Below are positions 10,734 to 22,100 of a DNA stretch of 64,000 nucleotides, one piece after another. Positions within the stretch are counted from its first letter, which is position 1. The number at the start of each line of letters is the position of its first letter. Source of the stretch: Rehmannia glutinosa (lineage: Eukaryota; Streptophyta; Magnoliopsida; Lamiales; Orobanchaceae); the NCBI GenBank assembly GCA_016081115.2, contig CM071926.1, positions 8,631,971 through 8,695,970 on the forward strand, in the 5' to 3' direction. Below the pieces are notes generated by a model. The model worked only from the letters and a program-made list of their open reading frames with translations. It was not told where the DNA came from and ran no database searches. The position numbers were made by a program, and so were the translations under genes.

Positions 10734-12197
10734 TGTAGTTTTTCTGTTTTTGTGGATTTCTTATCTGCTAATTGTAACTCTCTTAATTTAAAGTAGACAA
10801 ATTCTTGTTTTTTTTAAACAAATTAAGAAAAATCATGCAAAATGAATATATAATTTAAATAACTCAAAATATTTAGAAGATATACAACAATATGTACTAC
10901 AACTCCCAAGTACTACTATCGATCTTGTCTTGATCGGTAAACTTTGTTGTGCCATATTCTTCCTTATCTCTCGGAATGGATCGCTCCACATACTTCCTAT
11001 TAATCTTCTCGTGTGATACAACTAATAATGGAATGTATGGCAAATACACCACAACCTGGTGGGGTAGATTTCGCAAAAAACAATCTTTAATTTGCAAGAT
11101 GAACAAGTTCCCACTCGCGGCGGACGGGCTCTTACGTATGGGCCGTAGTAGCCGGCGCGAATGAGTACACATGGGAGCATGCGGGAGGGGGACATGTGCC
11201 AAGACGCCGATTGGCAAAACTATCATCGTATATCGGCACGTCTGAGTCGTACATATGTACTTTGGCTCTACGTAGATCCGATCGCACACGATAAAATGGC
11301 CCGATAAATTCACGATCATGTACACCTGGGAAAAACAAAATCAGTAAATAATCAAAAAAATTTGAATGAAAAAAATGAATAAACTAGCCAAAAAAAATAA
11401 TTGAATTCAAGTGTACTGCTGATGCGGCACTCCACGGACCAGGATTACCCCATCCACGGAGATCCGTCTTTGCCGACAACCCCGACCAACTCATCCGGCT
11501 CTATCAGGGAGGAATCTCCTCCATGGTCGCTGGGTCATATACTGTGTCAGCAGGATCCGTACTATGCATACCATTCCATATAAGCCGTATGGAATCCTAC
11601 ACATTGAAAAATGTTTATAAGCTAACAAATATCATTTATTAAGTTTACAGTAAAATGCGAGACACATAATAAACAAACTAACCGAAAATGTCGTAGATAC
11701 AATCCTATAAGAACCCCTATGCTTCTCATGAGGCTCAACCCCAAAATGGGGATCGGACTGTAGTATGGACAGGTATGCATTTATATGCTGTACAGAAATG
11801 AAAGAAATCGATATTAATCGATAAAATATTCATCAACTAAATAATGCAAAAGAAACTTACATCATTTTCCAACTCTGTCTTTGGATCCGCCATTTCCTTA
11901 AAAAATGATGGCCCAACAAGGTACATAAGCCCCACGTTCCTCCTGCAATTGGACCCTCAAATATTAAGACATTCCACTAATATAAGATGTTAATACTAAG
12001 ACGACAAGACAAATGCAAAAATATTTAATACTTACTCTTCATTAGACTCTAAGAAGCGGGTAAACTCCCTCTCGGTCGGGTCTGGCTTGCGAGACCTAGG
12101 ATCCCTGAATGGGCTGCGAATATGCCGCGATGGCTGCCTATCCCGAACCTGGAGCAAGGAAGTAGGCGGTGAGGGAATATCTGGAGAGGGCGCTCGT

Positions 12198-13455
12198 TAG
12201 GGGTGTTCATTTTTCGAATGGATCCGAAATTCGATTCGATTCGAATTCGAATTTTAGTTTCGAATTAGGATTTTTGAATTTCGAATCGAATTTCGAATCA
12301 ACTCGAATTTCAAATATGAATATTTGAATCGAATAACGAATTGAGGTTTTTTTTTCGAATTCTATTCGAAAATCCTAATTCGAGGTAAAATTCGACTAAA
12401 TTCGAATTCGTATTTCGATTCAAATTCGTATTACAATTCGAATTCTTATTTTAATTCGAATTCGTATTTCACACTATACATAATCATTTATTGTATATAT
12501 GTAAATTATACACACACATTTATAATATATATAAACGAATAAAACACTAATGTTTAAATGAAAATATAAAATTATAAATATATGCTCTTTCCTTCTTGTT
12601 TTTTCAGTTTTTGTTAGAAATAATTATACTTAATAGTATATGAAATCCATTTTACATTACTAGACCATATTCAAATAATTATTGTTTGTGCTAAAAATAT
12701 ATTTTAGGAAAAAACTATTTCGCTCTTACAATCTCACATGGAGGGCATGTGGTGAAATAATCTATAAGAATATTCCACCAGCTATGTCCATTTTATGGAA
12801 AAATACAAAGCTTGTGTACATACACTATACAACATACATTATATATTTATACAATATAGTCTTTGATTTTTTTTATTTGTTTTAAATTCTTATTACAATA
12901 TGCATTATACATTATACATTTGTACACTATATTACATATATTTATCTTCAGATCATATTAAAATATAAACTATATGATAACACACACTATATCTCTTTAT
13001 CTACACACGTACATTTTGTCAATTTGATACTTCATACTTGAGTATAAAAGTTATTTATCAAGTAACTAGTATCAGTATAAAATTGGCACAAAATAATTTA
13101 TTAAATTTATATAAGGGAGTTCGTTATGAATTTATGATAGTCTTTAGTTAAATTAAACAATGAAAAATGGTTAGTCGATAATTTGTAATTTTAAAAAAAT
13201 AAAATCTGGAATTTTATTGGGTGTAGTCCAAAAATATTATGTTATGAATCCAAACTTTATTCACTTTATCGATAAATTTGGATTTTTGGATTGACTCGAA
13301 TTCGATTCGGAAGTCGAGAAATCCAATTCGTTTAAATTCGATTCGAATTAATCGAATTAGGATCGAATTTCGAATTGAGGTTTAAAATTTTCATTCGATT
13401 AAATTCGATTCGAGGAAGTCGAAGAATTCGGAATTCGATTCGATGAACACCCCTA
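12198..13455. mobile_element. Non-autonomous hAT element inserted in the Ulp1-like gene
   Basis: The element starts TAGGGGTGTTCAT and ends ATGAACACCCCTA, a perfect 13-bp terminal inverted repeat, and is flanked by a perfect 8-bp duplication GCGCTCGT (12190-12197 and 13456-13463). Eight-bp duplications and a TAGGGGTG-like end are typical of hAT transposons. About 250 bp at the left and 170 bp at the right are packed with ATTCGAAT-type motifs in both orientations, as expected for subterminal transposase-binding sites. The centre is AT-rich with no transposase, so it would need a transposase supplied elsewhere. The perfect duplication suggests a younger insertion than the MULE itself. Confidence 0.93.
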
Positions 13456-13569
13456 GCGCTCGTGGACCAGAGACCACGAGTGTCGGAGAGGGAGCTCGAA
13501 GAGGAGACGGCAATGGCCTCGGAATCGTGACTGACACTCGTGGTCGTGGAGAATGTGATAACACGGGCA

Positions 13570-13800
13570 TAATAGGAGTCGACAATGGTGGAAGAGAAGT
13601 CGACAATGCCGGATGAGGAGGAGGAGTCGACATGGCCGGATGAGGAGGAAGAGTCGTCACTGCCGGAGGAGGGGGAGGAGTCGACATGGACGGAGGAGGA
13701 GAAGGAGGAGGAGGAAGAGTCGTCCGCTTGGGAGGAAGAGTCGATCTTTGCTAGGAGAAGGAGGAGTCGACATGGCGGAGGAGGAGGAGTCGACATGACC
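13570..13800 (-). repeat. Degenerate minisatellite encoding Pro/Ser-rich repeats
   Basis: Imperfect units built on gaggaggagtcgacatggc repeat across about 230 bp. On the minus strand they read as MSTPPPPP / MSTPPPHP-like repeats in one frame and VDSSSSSG-like repeats in another, inside the DUF1985/Ulp1-like gene. On the plus strand they give an acidic open frame that is only the complement of these repeats. Such low-complexity linkers are common in this family. Confidence 0.7.
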
Positions 13801-15714
13801 AGGAGGGTAGTGGACGGTGGCGTCTGCTGCGATGGATCGGCTCGGATATCTCGATCGCCATGCACGAAGTCATCGTGATCGATCAAGGTATGGGAACAGA
13901 CGCTAACCTCCTCCCGAATAAGGTCGGGAACATGATCTATCTCCGATCAGCGCGTGTCCAGCGTGAACCCTCATCCGAGATGACAGTCTCTAATCGAGCG
14001 AACCGCTCTCTCTATGCACCTCTTGAATCGCTAATCTCTCCTCGCATAACACCGAATCGGCGCCAAAGATATCTGTCGCCGCCACCGATTCTTTGGATCA
14101 ACATGAGTATCTGAAGGATCGATGGAGGGATCGATGGATCATCACAGATCGCCGCCGGTGTCGTCATCTGTCCGGGCATCTAGTGGATCATCGGCCGATG
14201 GGATGATGGGCCATCGTCCCTACGCCGCTTCTCCGCCTCGAATAATAGGAGTAGTAGTGTCGGCCTCGGATCGGGTCTACCTCTCCCCCGATCCCGCCCG
14301 ACTCGACGACGCCCCAAAGAAGAAGACTCTACCTCTGCCCCCCCGCGATAGGGGTGGGGTGTCGAATCGACACTCCTCTTTGCCAATAGGCGGGATCTGT
14401 CGAATCTGTACTCGTACCTCTGCCCGCCCCTTGCCCCTCCCGGCAAAGCGCTAAAAATCGATTCTCCTTCGGGATGAAGCGAGAAGGACCTAACAAAATA
14501 AATGGATCATCGACTCGCTCCATATATATCTCTTTGGAGCTCCTCCTCGGTCGGATCAATATCTCATGACACACTAAAGCCTGTAAATAATATAAATAAA
14601 TTAATAAAAATAAATTAATTATTAAATAAATAAATAAGTAAACAATGTTAATACATACCGTGTCAAATAAAAAATATGTCATGTCAACAGTGGTCTTCGA
14701 AAACCTCCAACGAAGGCACTAGGCAATCGGGTGTCGGATACTCGAGTCGCCCAGGCATTACCCGGGCGAGGTATCGCCTCGAATGCCCAAATCTGTGAGA
14801 ACATTGATAAGTATGAAAAATAAGATTTTTAAATATTTAAAAACTAAGTACAAATATAAATAAAATAAAAACATATACGTCAAGCAAAGACATAAGTGGC
14901 CCCATAAAAATGATAAGAAGGTGGCCGATATCAGGTGGAACGCTTTTAGTATATCGACCGAGTTGGCGAGAACATCATGCATTGCCGAATATAATGCATC
15001 AATATCTCGAAAGGAGTATTTCCCCCGAGGAAAGTCTCCGCGTGCATCGTCCTCAATCAAAAACCACGGCCAACGGTCCACTGCGGTCTGTCGGCCATCG
15101 AAACACAGTATCATGTAAAAGGCAAATAACACCTTCGCCACCTTCAGGGCATCGTCTGGTGAGTCACGGAAGGTGCCAACAACAAACAAATCGCGTAAAT
15201 GCGCGGCGGTAACCCGATCACCCCTAGCGCCAATACCGTCTATATATACCAGTCTTGGGTACCTCAAAATCACCGTTAGGGTCAAATGTGGACCCTGAAA
15301 ATCGGAATCCCGATATCATAGCAAAATCACGCCGAGAGAATCTGATAGTTTGCTCTCCGACGTGGAACCAACACTCTGATTCCGGAGCGTCCGACACACG
15401 CACCTCCATCGCAACTAATGCATGCAGTGCCGCATTACAACTGGCTCCGTCATACCCAAAATCCATAAAATATCCGAAAGCCGACTGTCTAAACTGACTA
15501 TATAAACCACCACCGATCTCCCGCAACTCATCTATGATAGTCTGAATAATATTCGATCGAACGTATCCCGCGATCTGGGCCCTCTCTCGATGATATGAGG
15601 GTCTCAACCACTGTGGACCGACCTACAACAATTAATTAATAAATTGCAATTTAGTAATGAGGTACAAAAATTGAAGAAATGTAGTATTGAGCTACAAAAA
15701 TTAAAGATCAGGTG

Positions 15715-15985
15715 GCACAGGCACGATATAGTCACGATTTCAAATAATTAAACTGGGGCACGATATGGTGTTCAAATTAACTAGGCACGATATCGTACCC
15801 CATTAAGCCTACGGCACGATATCATGCCCAATTAAGTCTGCGGCACGATATCGTGCCCAAAAATACGTCAACGGCATGATATAAGTGATACTATGAAGGG
15901 CACGACATACGAACATACACAAAATCGCGGCACGATATGAGGCACGATATGCGGCACGATAAGCGGCATATCGTGCCGCGTCGTC
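15715..15985. repeat. Palindrome array 3, upstream of the DUF1985/Ulp1-like gene
   Basis: About ten degenerate copies of the GGCACGATATCGTGCC unit, several reduced to half-sites (GGCACGATATG, GGCACGATAAG). One full copy is near 15842-15857. Isolated half-sites continue to about 16370. It mirrors array 1: both lie just upstream of the 5' end of one of the two MULE genes and toward an end of the element. Confidence 0.85.
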
Positions 15986-16064
15986 TTCAACCTCATATCC
16001 CGCCTCAACCAGAAAAATCACCACCATTTTTGACAATCCTAGTCCCAAAACACAACACAAAACT

Positions 16065-16564
16065 TCATATGGAACAACTAAGCCCTAATTATTGGCATTA
16101 TCAAAGTATAAATTAACAACAAACTAAACCCTAATTCAAGAAATGCACTATGTATTTCGAAATGGATTTTGAACATTAAGGGCGCGGCGCGATATAAGTA
16201 TGAGAAATTACATGTTCATGAGCAGTGGAGGAGGAGGGTGCGAAGGCGGCGGAGACAAGCGACGTCGGCGAGAGACGGAGGTTGGCGTTAGCGGCGGCGA
16301 GTCGGGACGACGACACGAGTGATTCCATTTGGTGTTTTTTCTTTTATCACGATATTAGGCACGATTTCTAGTGTTGGGTTTTCTTCTTGTTTTTACCTTT
16401 GCTTTTGGCTTGCACGATTTGTGTTGTTTCTTTTGCTTATGCTTTTTCTTTTGCTTTTCTTTTTGTACAATTTTGTCTTGGAGTGTGTGTGTATATGTAG
16501 ATCGTATATACGATATAATGTAACATCAATTTCAAAATTCAAAAAAAAACCAACAACTTAAAGG
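16065..16564. other. 5' region of the minus-strand MULE gene, no gene seen
   Basis: Contains a GC-rich patch (16190-16320, many CGGCG and GGAGG groups) followed by T-rich sequence up to the right MULE terminus. It may hold the promoter and leader of the minus-strand gene, but no motif decides this. Half-copies of the palindrome unit occur near 16195 and 16350-16370. Confidence 0.4.
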
Positions 16565-16664
16565 AAGGGTAATTTGGCCAATTTGGGTAGAAAAGAGTTT
16601 TGTTATCTTAGTGGATAGAAAAGAGTACCCACTATCCATAGTGGGTACTTTAAAAATTTTCCCA
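16565..16664 (-). repeat. Right terminal inverted repeat of the MULE
   Basis: Read on the minus strand it starts TGGGAAAATTTTTAAAGTAC and contains ACCCACTATGGATAGTGGGT and TTTTCTACCCA, matching the left end in order and spacing with small gaps. It contains a small local palindrome, ACCCACTATGGATAGTGGGT. It is followed by ATCAGCATT, the proposed right duplication. Confidence 0.65.
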
Positions 16665-16673
16665 ATCAGCATT

Positions 16674-17256
16674 GCTTTCTCTCTCCTCTCATTATGCTGC
16701 CATTTTTATTTTGTACCAACATTATGCTGCCATTTTTAACATAAGCTTTTTGCCGATTTCATTTTGCTCATTGTTAAACATGAATCATAATATGATAAAA
16801 TTAAAATGAAGCAGACGACATGGAACATACAGTTTTTATACAATATTAATACATTATTACAATTTCATGTCCATCAATGCTTACAAATATATATACAATT
16901 TAAAAAAAATACAAATTAGTACTAAAAATATAATATATATTAACACATGTTCCAATCTCCAATTTATATAATAATATCAACATATTAATATCAATCATTA
17001 CAAAACAATAAATTATATATTTTACTTCATAATAAAATATAAAAATATATTGATTTGACACCACTATACAGACATGAATGACATCTACAGTAGAAACTGT
17101 CTCTCCCAATCACTAACCAAACATTACTTTTCTTCTTAAACTCTTCCCCCAAAACAACTTCTCCCAGAAAGACTTCTCCCAATCACCCCAATCACCAAAC
17201 AAACATACCCTTAATTTCTTTGGCTCTATAGCTTCCGTCAGAATGCAACTCACATG
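16674..17256. other. AT-rich spacer
   Basis: Spacer between the MULE and the SINE. It is strongly AT-rich from 16790 to 17100. No gene, repeat pair or recognisable element end was found. The minus-strand open frame at 16900-17109 is low-complexity AT translation. Confidence 0.5.
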
Positions 17257-17267
17257 GACTTTCAATT

Positions 17268-17381
17268 GAAGGTTTTTTTAAAATAAATATTCGGTCCCGT
17301 CATTGTAAAGACTCGAACCCGGACTTCTTCACTGAAGAGTAGTACCCGTGAGCCGTGGCCACTAGGCTAACCCTAGTGGTT
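17268..17381 (-). mobile_element. tRNA-derived SINE
   Basis: Read on the minus strand, the roughly 114-bp element contains an RNA polymerase III A box (TTAGCCTAGTGG) and, about 45 bases further on, a B box (GGGTTCGAGTCT). It ends in an A-rich segment with a run of seven A. It is flanked by an 11-bp direct repeat GACTTTCAATT (17257-17267 and 17382-17392), the signature of target-primed insertion. The size and boxes resemble the Au-type SINEs of plants. It would be moved by enzymes of a partner LINE, none of which is present here. Confidence 0.88.
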
Positions 17382-17392
17382 GACTTTCAATT

Positions 17393-17888
17393 CATATTTA
17401 ACTTTGTCATTGGCTTTGTTGGTTTGTTATGTGGTTACTTAACTAGTTATCAATTCTGAAACTATAAGGTGGTCTCATACAAAGAGGCAATGAAGTGTTG
17501 GCCACACCCAACGCCCAACACTTCACTAATTACAGAAGTGTACCAAAATAAAACACTCTAAGCTTTGCCATATGGTCAATATCTCAAATTTTGCACTAAC
17601 TGGACTGATTTTGGAACTTAGAGCTCAACTTTCTTGGGTTGTTCTACTGCTTTAAATATAGTTCATACAAATTACAAAAAAAATATGATCCCATATATTC
17701 GACCTAATTATCTTGAAAACCTATACAAAACAATCCTAACATCTGTAATTAGCACGGTGTAATTTACACCTTGACACATATGAATCCCTTAAACCACGTC
17801 CTCTCTCCGAGCACAAACAAATCTCAAGGCACATCAAATAACTAACTAAATCATTCATCATCGTGGTAGTTAACAGACAGAAAATAAA

Positions 17889-17967
<79 letters not shown>

Positions 17968-19159
17968 AAAAAAGAACAGTTTATGGGTGAAGGAGATGCT
18001 GTACACGTTATGCACCAGATACTATGGGCAAGAAGCAGATGCTCGTTTAGAAAATTTTCTCTGCAATATAAATCTCACTCCATATTTGTTGAAACGAGAT
18101 CAAAGATCATAAAATTGATGCCTTTTAATAGAAGAGGGACTCAAAAGAGCAGGTCAACAATTTTAGACGACTGTCAAGTCCTCGAACTTCGCGTGGCCTT
18201 ACCTGATGCATCCTCATCTGTGTGAATATGAAACATAATAGTATAGACACGGGGAAATTCATAGTTCTCGTCTCGCTTAGATCATGTCAAATTCTCTTCA
18301 TAGTAACTTCTAAACTGTGGTTCTACCAAGTTCTCTGTTATAAACAAAGCAAAAACAAGTACAAGTATCGTAACTCCATCAAGGGCCACAAAAACATTAT
18401 TTAGCTGAACACAGCTAAGTATTACAACCCAAATCTTTGAAGGCCAATCTTATCGTTACAAACCCAGCTACAAGTTTGGGTGTTAAAAAAGTATATCTTT
18501 TTTTCTTAAGGGCAACACAGCTCCACGATAAGCCACACAACAGCTCCAAAATACCTTTTGACTTTGTGACCAAAAGAAAAGGCGCAATCTCTACATCATC
18601 AAAAAAGTTTCTAAAGTCGAGCTAAATAACTTGATGACTCGAGTCTGTAGAACTGTCCTGTTGAGAAGTTTAAAAAGACAAGTGAATCAATCTACAACAA
18701 GAATGAGCGATACAGATACTATTTATCAAGTCTATCGAAGTCCTTTTCAAATTATATGGCTCTGCCAGGTAAACCTATAATTCAAGTGATCATCAATGTT
18801 GAACCTGGATTTTAATGTGAATCCAATTCAATGCAGCAATAATTCTGGTGGTATTGCTAACTTCATTGTATTGCAATTAAAAGGATCAACTGTGAGTTTA
18901 CTGCTGACTAAGCAATTTCAAGTTCCAAAAAGTAAAAGATGTTTCTAGATTTCATGGCGACATTCATGCAAAATTGGAGGTAACTTAATACACGGTAGCA
19001 CAAATCCAAAATATTGAAGTTTTGAAACAGGGAGCATAAGTGAACCACAAAGATAAATTTGTAATTAAAAGAAGGTATGGAAAATTGAGGTTTTATATAA
19101 TTGGTTGCATGACTTACCTGTAACTAAAAAAGGAAAAGTATTTACAGATAGGACGGCAC
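17393..19159. other. Spacer downstream of the folate-receptor-like gene
   Basis: No coding region could be supported. The part nearest 19159 should be the 3' UTR of the minus-strand folate-receptor-like gene. A minus-strand stretch near 18225-18165 reads as a short hydrophilic peptide but has no recognisable relatives. A simple-sequence tract occupies 17880-17965. Confidence 0.5.
17880..17965. repeat. Microsatellite (AAAAT)n then (AAT)n
   Basis: Imperfect AAAATA pentamer/hexamer repeats pass directly into about sixteen copies of AAT. A pure simple-sequence tract with no evident function. Confidence 0.95.
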
Positions 19160-22100
19160 TCATCTTCCGATCCCCTTTCTGTTTCCTTGATTAACAGGAG
19201 ATGCAGAATTTATTTTTGTTCCCAGTTTCCTTGCGGTGCGCTGGATAGCTACTTGCTTCTGACGTTGATTGTGGGTTTGCCTTTTACTGCATGGTCCATC
19301 ACACACGTGGAATAAGCCACAAATCTTATCGAGGATAACTCATTGCACTTGTCAACATGACTTAGAAGGAAAAAATAATTATATACACATAATTTGGCCC
19401 CATAATCTAAGAAAATAAATGAGCTACTTATCCCAGTAGACTAGCATGAGAGGACACTTTGTGCCCACTGCCCAATATAACATTCAGAACAATAAAAATC
19501 TCTTCCATGCCCCCCCCCCCCCACCACAAAAAAAAAACCACAAAATATAATAACAATGATAATAATAAAAACGAACTTAGTTTGATTTGATCAAATATAC
19601 ATTTTTAGATTTTTTTTCTTCAAAAGGAAAAGTGAGTCCACACGTGATTTGCAGATGCAGTCTTGCAGAATCTCCTCTAATGTAATAACTACCCGGGCTA
19701 GATTATGGGCTAACTAATAAGATTTATCATGATTTAGGAGTCCAAATGCAATGCATAAAGGGCGAAGGTACATAATTCTAAGATATACGCTGAACAAGGC
19801 TCAGCTTCCAGCAACTAAACGAACACACTCCAAACTTTTACCCATCTCTTTATATATATATATATATATCATTTGGGAACCCCACACAAAAATTCCATGA
19901 AAAAATTTGCTGACCTTGCAAATAGAAGTCCAGCTGTAAGAACCATCCCTCCGACGGCCCAGGAAACTTTTTCATTAAAGGTCATATCAGAAATCCACTG
20001 CCTAAAATCTTCAATGACCCTAGTGTCCTGTTCTCCAGTTGAAATATCAGATGGTGAAGTTTTCCAAGAATTCGCAATATAATCTAGACTACCCTTCCCA
20101 CCATAGCATGACACTTCTTCGGGATCATCAACTGATATGACAGAGAAACCTGTGGCATGGCAGAGGTCAGTTCCATTAGAGACCCACTCGGAAGCTCTGC
20201 CGCAAACGAAGTCACCTAGTCCACATGGCGCTAGAACCTGAAACATGATTGTCCAATTGGAAAATTAGCTGAAAATTGATATTTGTAATTCATGGAAAAA
20301 CATTTAAAAATAAAAATAAAACAATTTAAGATCCATTCAACCCAGAAATATACCGTTGGAAAAATAAATCTCCGCTGTCTACTTTAAAGTCTAACACAAT
20401 GAACTGCATGTGCTAAGAATACTAGGGCATCTGGGGTTTATGAAGGCTATGAGCAGATCCAAAAAAGTTAAAGAATTAAAAGTACAAAAAACCTGCGTCT
20501 TTGCATCCATCGCAAAGTATGCTGTAGAGCATGCTTCATAAACTCTATTACAAAAGGAGGCACATATACGAGGAGGCCCTCGCCGCATGCTCACTCGTGG
20601 ATCACAGATAGAACATTCCAAGAGTTCCCATAATTGCAGGCATTCTTGGCTTGCTTCTCCAGATGAAGCAAGTCTCCTGATGGATAAAAGAGCAGGATGC
20701 GTCTGAGTTACATCACAACAGGTCCTTTTGCGAAAAACCCTGCAAAGTGTCAGATCTCTAGGGCCTTTACTCGCTTTCTTGGGGGATTTCCCTTCATTTG
20801 AAAATGGGGGGAATCGACCACCTGGAGAAATGCAAACTTCGCTTGTTTTACCTGCATTTGTTCAAAGTGTCCCAAATTAATAATGCATTTCTATGAAATT
20901 AATGAGCTTTTGACAGCTTTGGCACAACATAAAACAAAGATTTCCATTTTCCATATTTATTCCATTCAAACAGAATTATCTTCACATAAGCTTCTGTTTA
21001 TATCATAGACATTTCCCCTCCCCCACCTTCAAAACAAAAAAATGGGTGTGTGTGTTGGGGGGGGGGGAAGTGTTATAAAAACCAAGGTTTCTTTTCTATT
21101 CACCGACAAAGGCATCTTACTGTCAGGGGATCAGTAGTTGCATATACATCAATTCCATCTCGGATATCAAGTCAAAATTATCCTTCTGAGAGATAAATGG
21201 CCCACACAATAAAATACGCTGTATATGTCAATTGCATTTAGGGAGTAATAGCTACAAAAGAGTAAGTCGTTTTAGGAAGTCACTCTTTTGTTGCATGCGC
21301 CACCTTGACCACAAACAATCGAACAGTAAAGCGGTTACAGTTTGCCATTTAATAATTTAGGGTCCTGCGGTTTATAAAAGCTTGAAAATGCTCATCCAAG
21401 GTGAAGTTGTTTTTGATTTTCTGCAGCCAATAGTACATTATGCAACAATTTGGGTTTACTGTAGCTTACAATGGATTGGATGTGTTTAGTAGACCCAACG
21501 GATAAGTCAGGGTGATAGACAAAAACCACAGGGACTGGTGTACCCTATGGAGACGTTCGCTTTCTCTCTGTTTTGAAAATGAAACATTAAAATTATTTCA
21601 TTTTTCAGTATGTCCGAGGCTATAGAGCTGAATGACAGACAGCTACTGATATATATTTCCGTTCTCACATTTTGCCTTCTCTCTAAACCCCTATTTCCTT
21701 TAGATTCTTATTATTTAGATATAAATTTTCTGACAGTTAAAACATCACAAGGAAATGAAACTTTTCATATAAGCTTCTACACGCACATCACCTCCCTATT
21801 CTCATTTATTTGGGAAGCGAGGAAACAAAACCCCAGGAGGAAGTATCCGCCTGATGAAGATAATGTGTCATAGGGGTTGAAAGATCTCACTCAGTATCTA
21901 TCCCTCAATTCTTGGTTTCAGGAATGATTACCCTTTCTATACTGATATTCTAATTTCAACTAGTCCCCGTGTCCCCTGAAATGATCTCTTAGTTGTTAAG
22001 AAGGTTTCCCAAAAACGGTATATAAGGTGTACCTAATAAATAAGTTACAGGTAAAGCAGCTATAATGATGGCAACTAGAGTCGCTGTTTCCAGATTATCC

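Larger units (their letters stand above)
10897..15622 (-). pseudogene. DUF1985/Ulp1-like cysteine protease gene, spliced and broken
   Basis: Read on the minus strand, exon-like pieces with proper splice sites follow in order. 15622-14879 encodes a DUF1985-like region (WFHVGEQTIRFSRRDFAMIS, then RWPWFLIEDDARGDFPRGKY) with a frameshift near 15255. 14792-14659 begins IWAFEAIPRPG, a phrase typical of this family. The next piece starts at 14580. A Pro/Ser-rich repeat stretch occupies about 13800-13464. Then come a piece ending at 12036 (FTRFLESNEE), 11942-11861 (GLMYLVGPSFFKEM), 11787-11683 (HINAYLSILQSDPHF), and a last part below 11330 with NLSGHFIVCDRI and, in another frame, AKVHMYDSD. The last two resemble the His and Asp motifs of Ulp1/C48 peptidases, which cleave SUMO or related proteins. 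The catalytic Cys was not located. A hAT element splits the gene at 12198-13455. Family is likely; exon boundaries are approximate. Confidence 0.7.
5093..16664. mobile_element. Mutator-like element with transposase and DUF1985/Ulp1-like genes (Kaonashi-like)
   Basis: This 11.6-kb element is bounded by related inverted ends. The left begins TGGGGCAAATT, the right (reverse complement) TGGGAAAATT. Both then share blocks ACCCACT, GGATAG, TAC and TTTTCTACCCA over about 100 bp. Flanking 9-bp sequences ATGAGCAAA (5084-5092) and ATCAGCATT (16665-16673) match at 6 of 9 positions, the right length for Mutator target-site duplications but diverged. Inside are a MULE transposase relic on + (7306-10306) and a DUF1985/Ulp1-like gene relic on - (15622 down to about 10897), converging. 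Carriage of a Ulp1-like gene is known for the Kaonashi (KI) group of plant MULEs. Removing the later insertions (solo LTR 5472-7065 and hAT 12198-13455) leaves about 8.7 kb. The boundaries are inferred from imperfect repeats. Confidence 0.72.

Noticed and set aside
13585..13878. Acidic Glu-rich open frame on the plus strand
   Set aside because: It is the complement of the Pro/Ser-rich repeats of the minus-strand DUF1985/Ulp1-like gene.
17268..17381. Possible tRNA gene on the minus strand
   Set aside because: A and B boxes are present but no cloverleaf or discriminator end can be drawn; the 11-bp duplications and A-rich tail mark it as a SINE.
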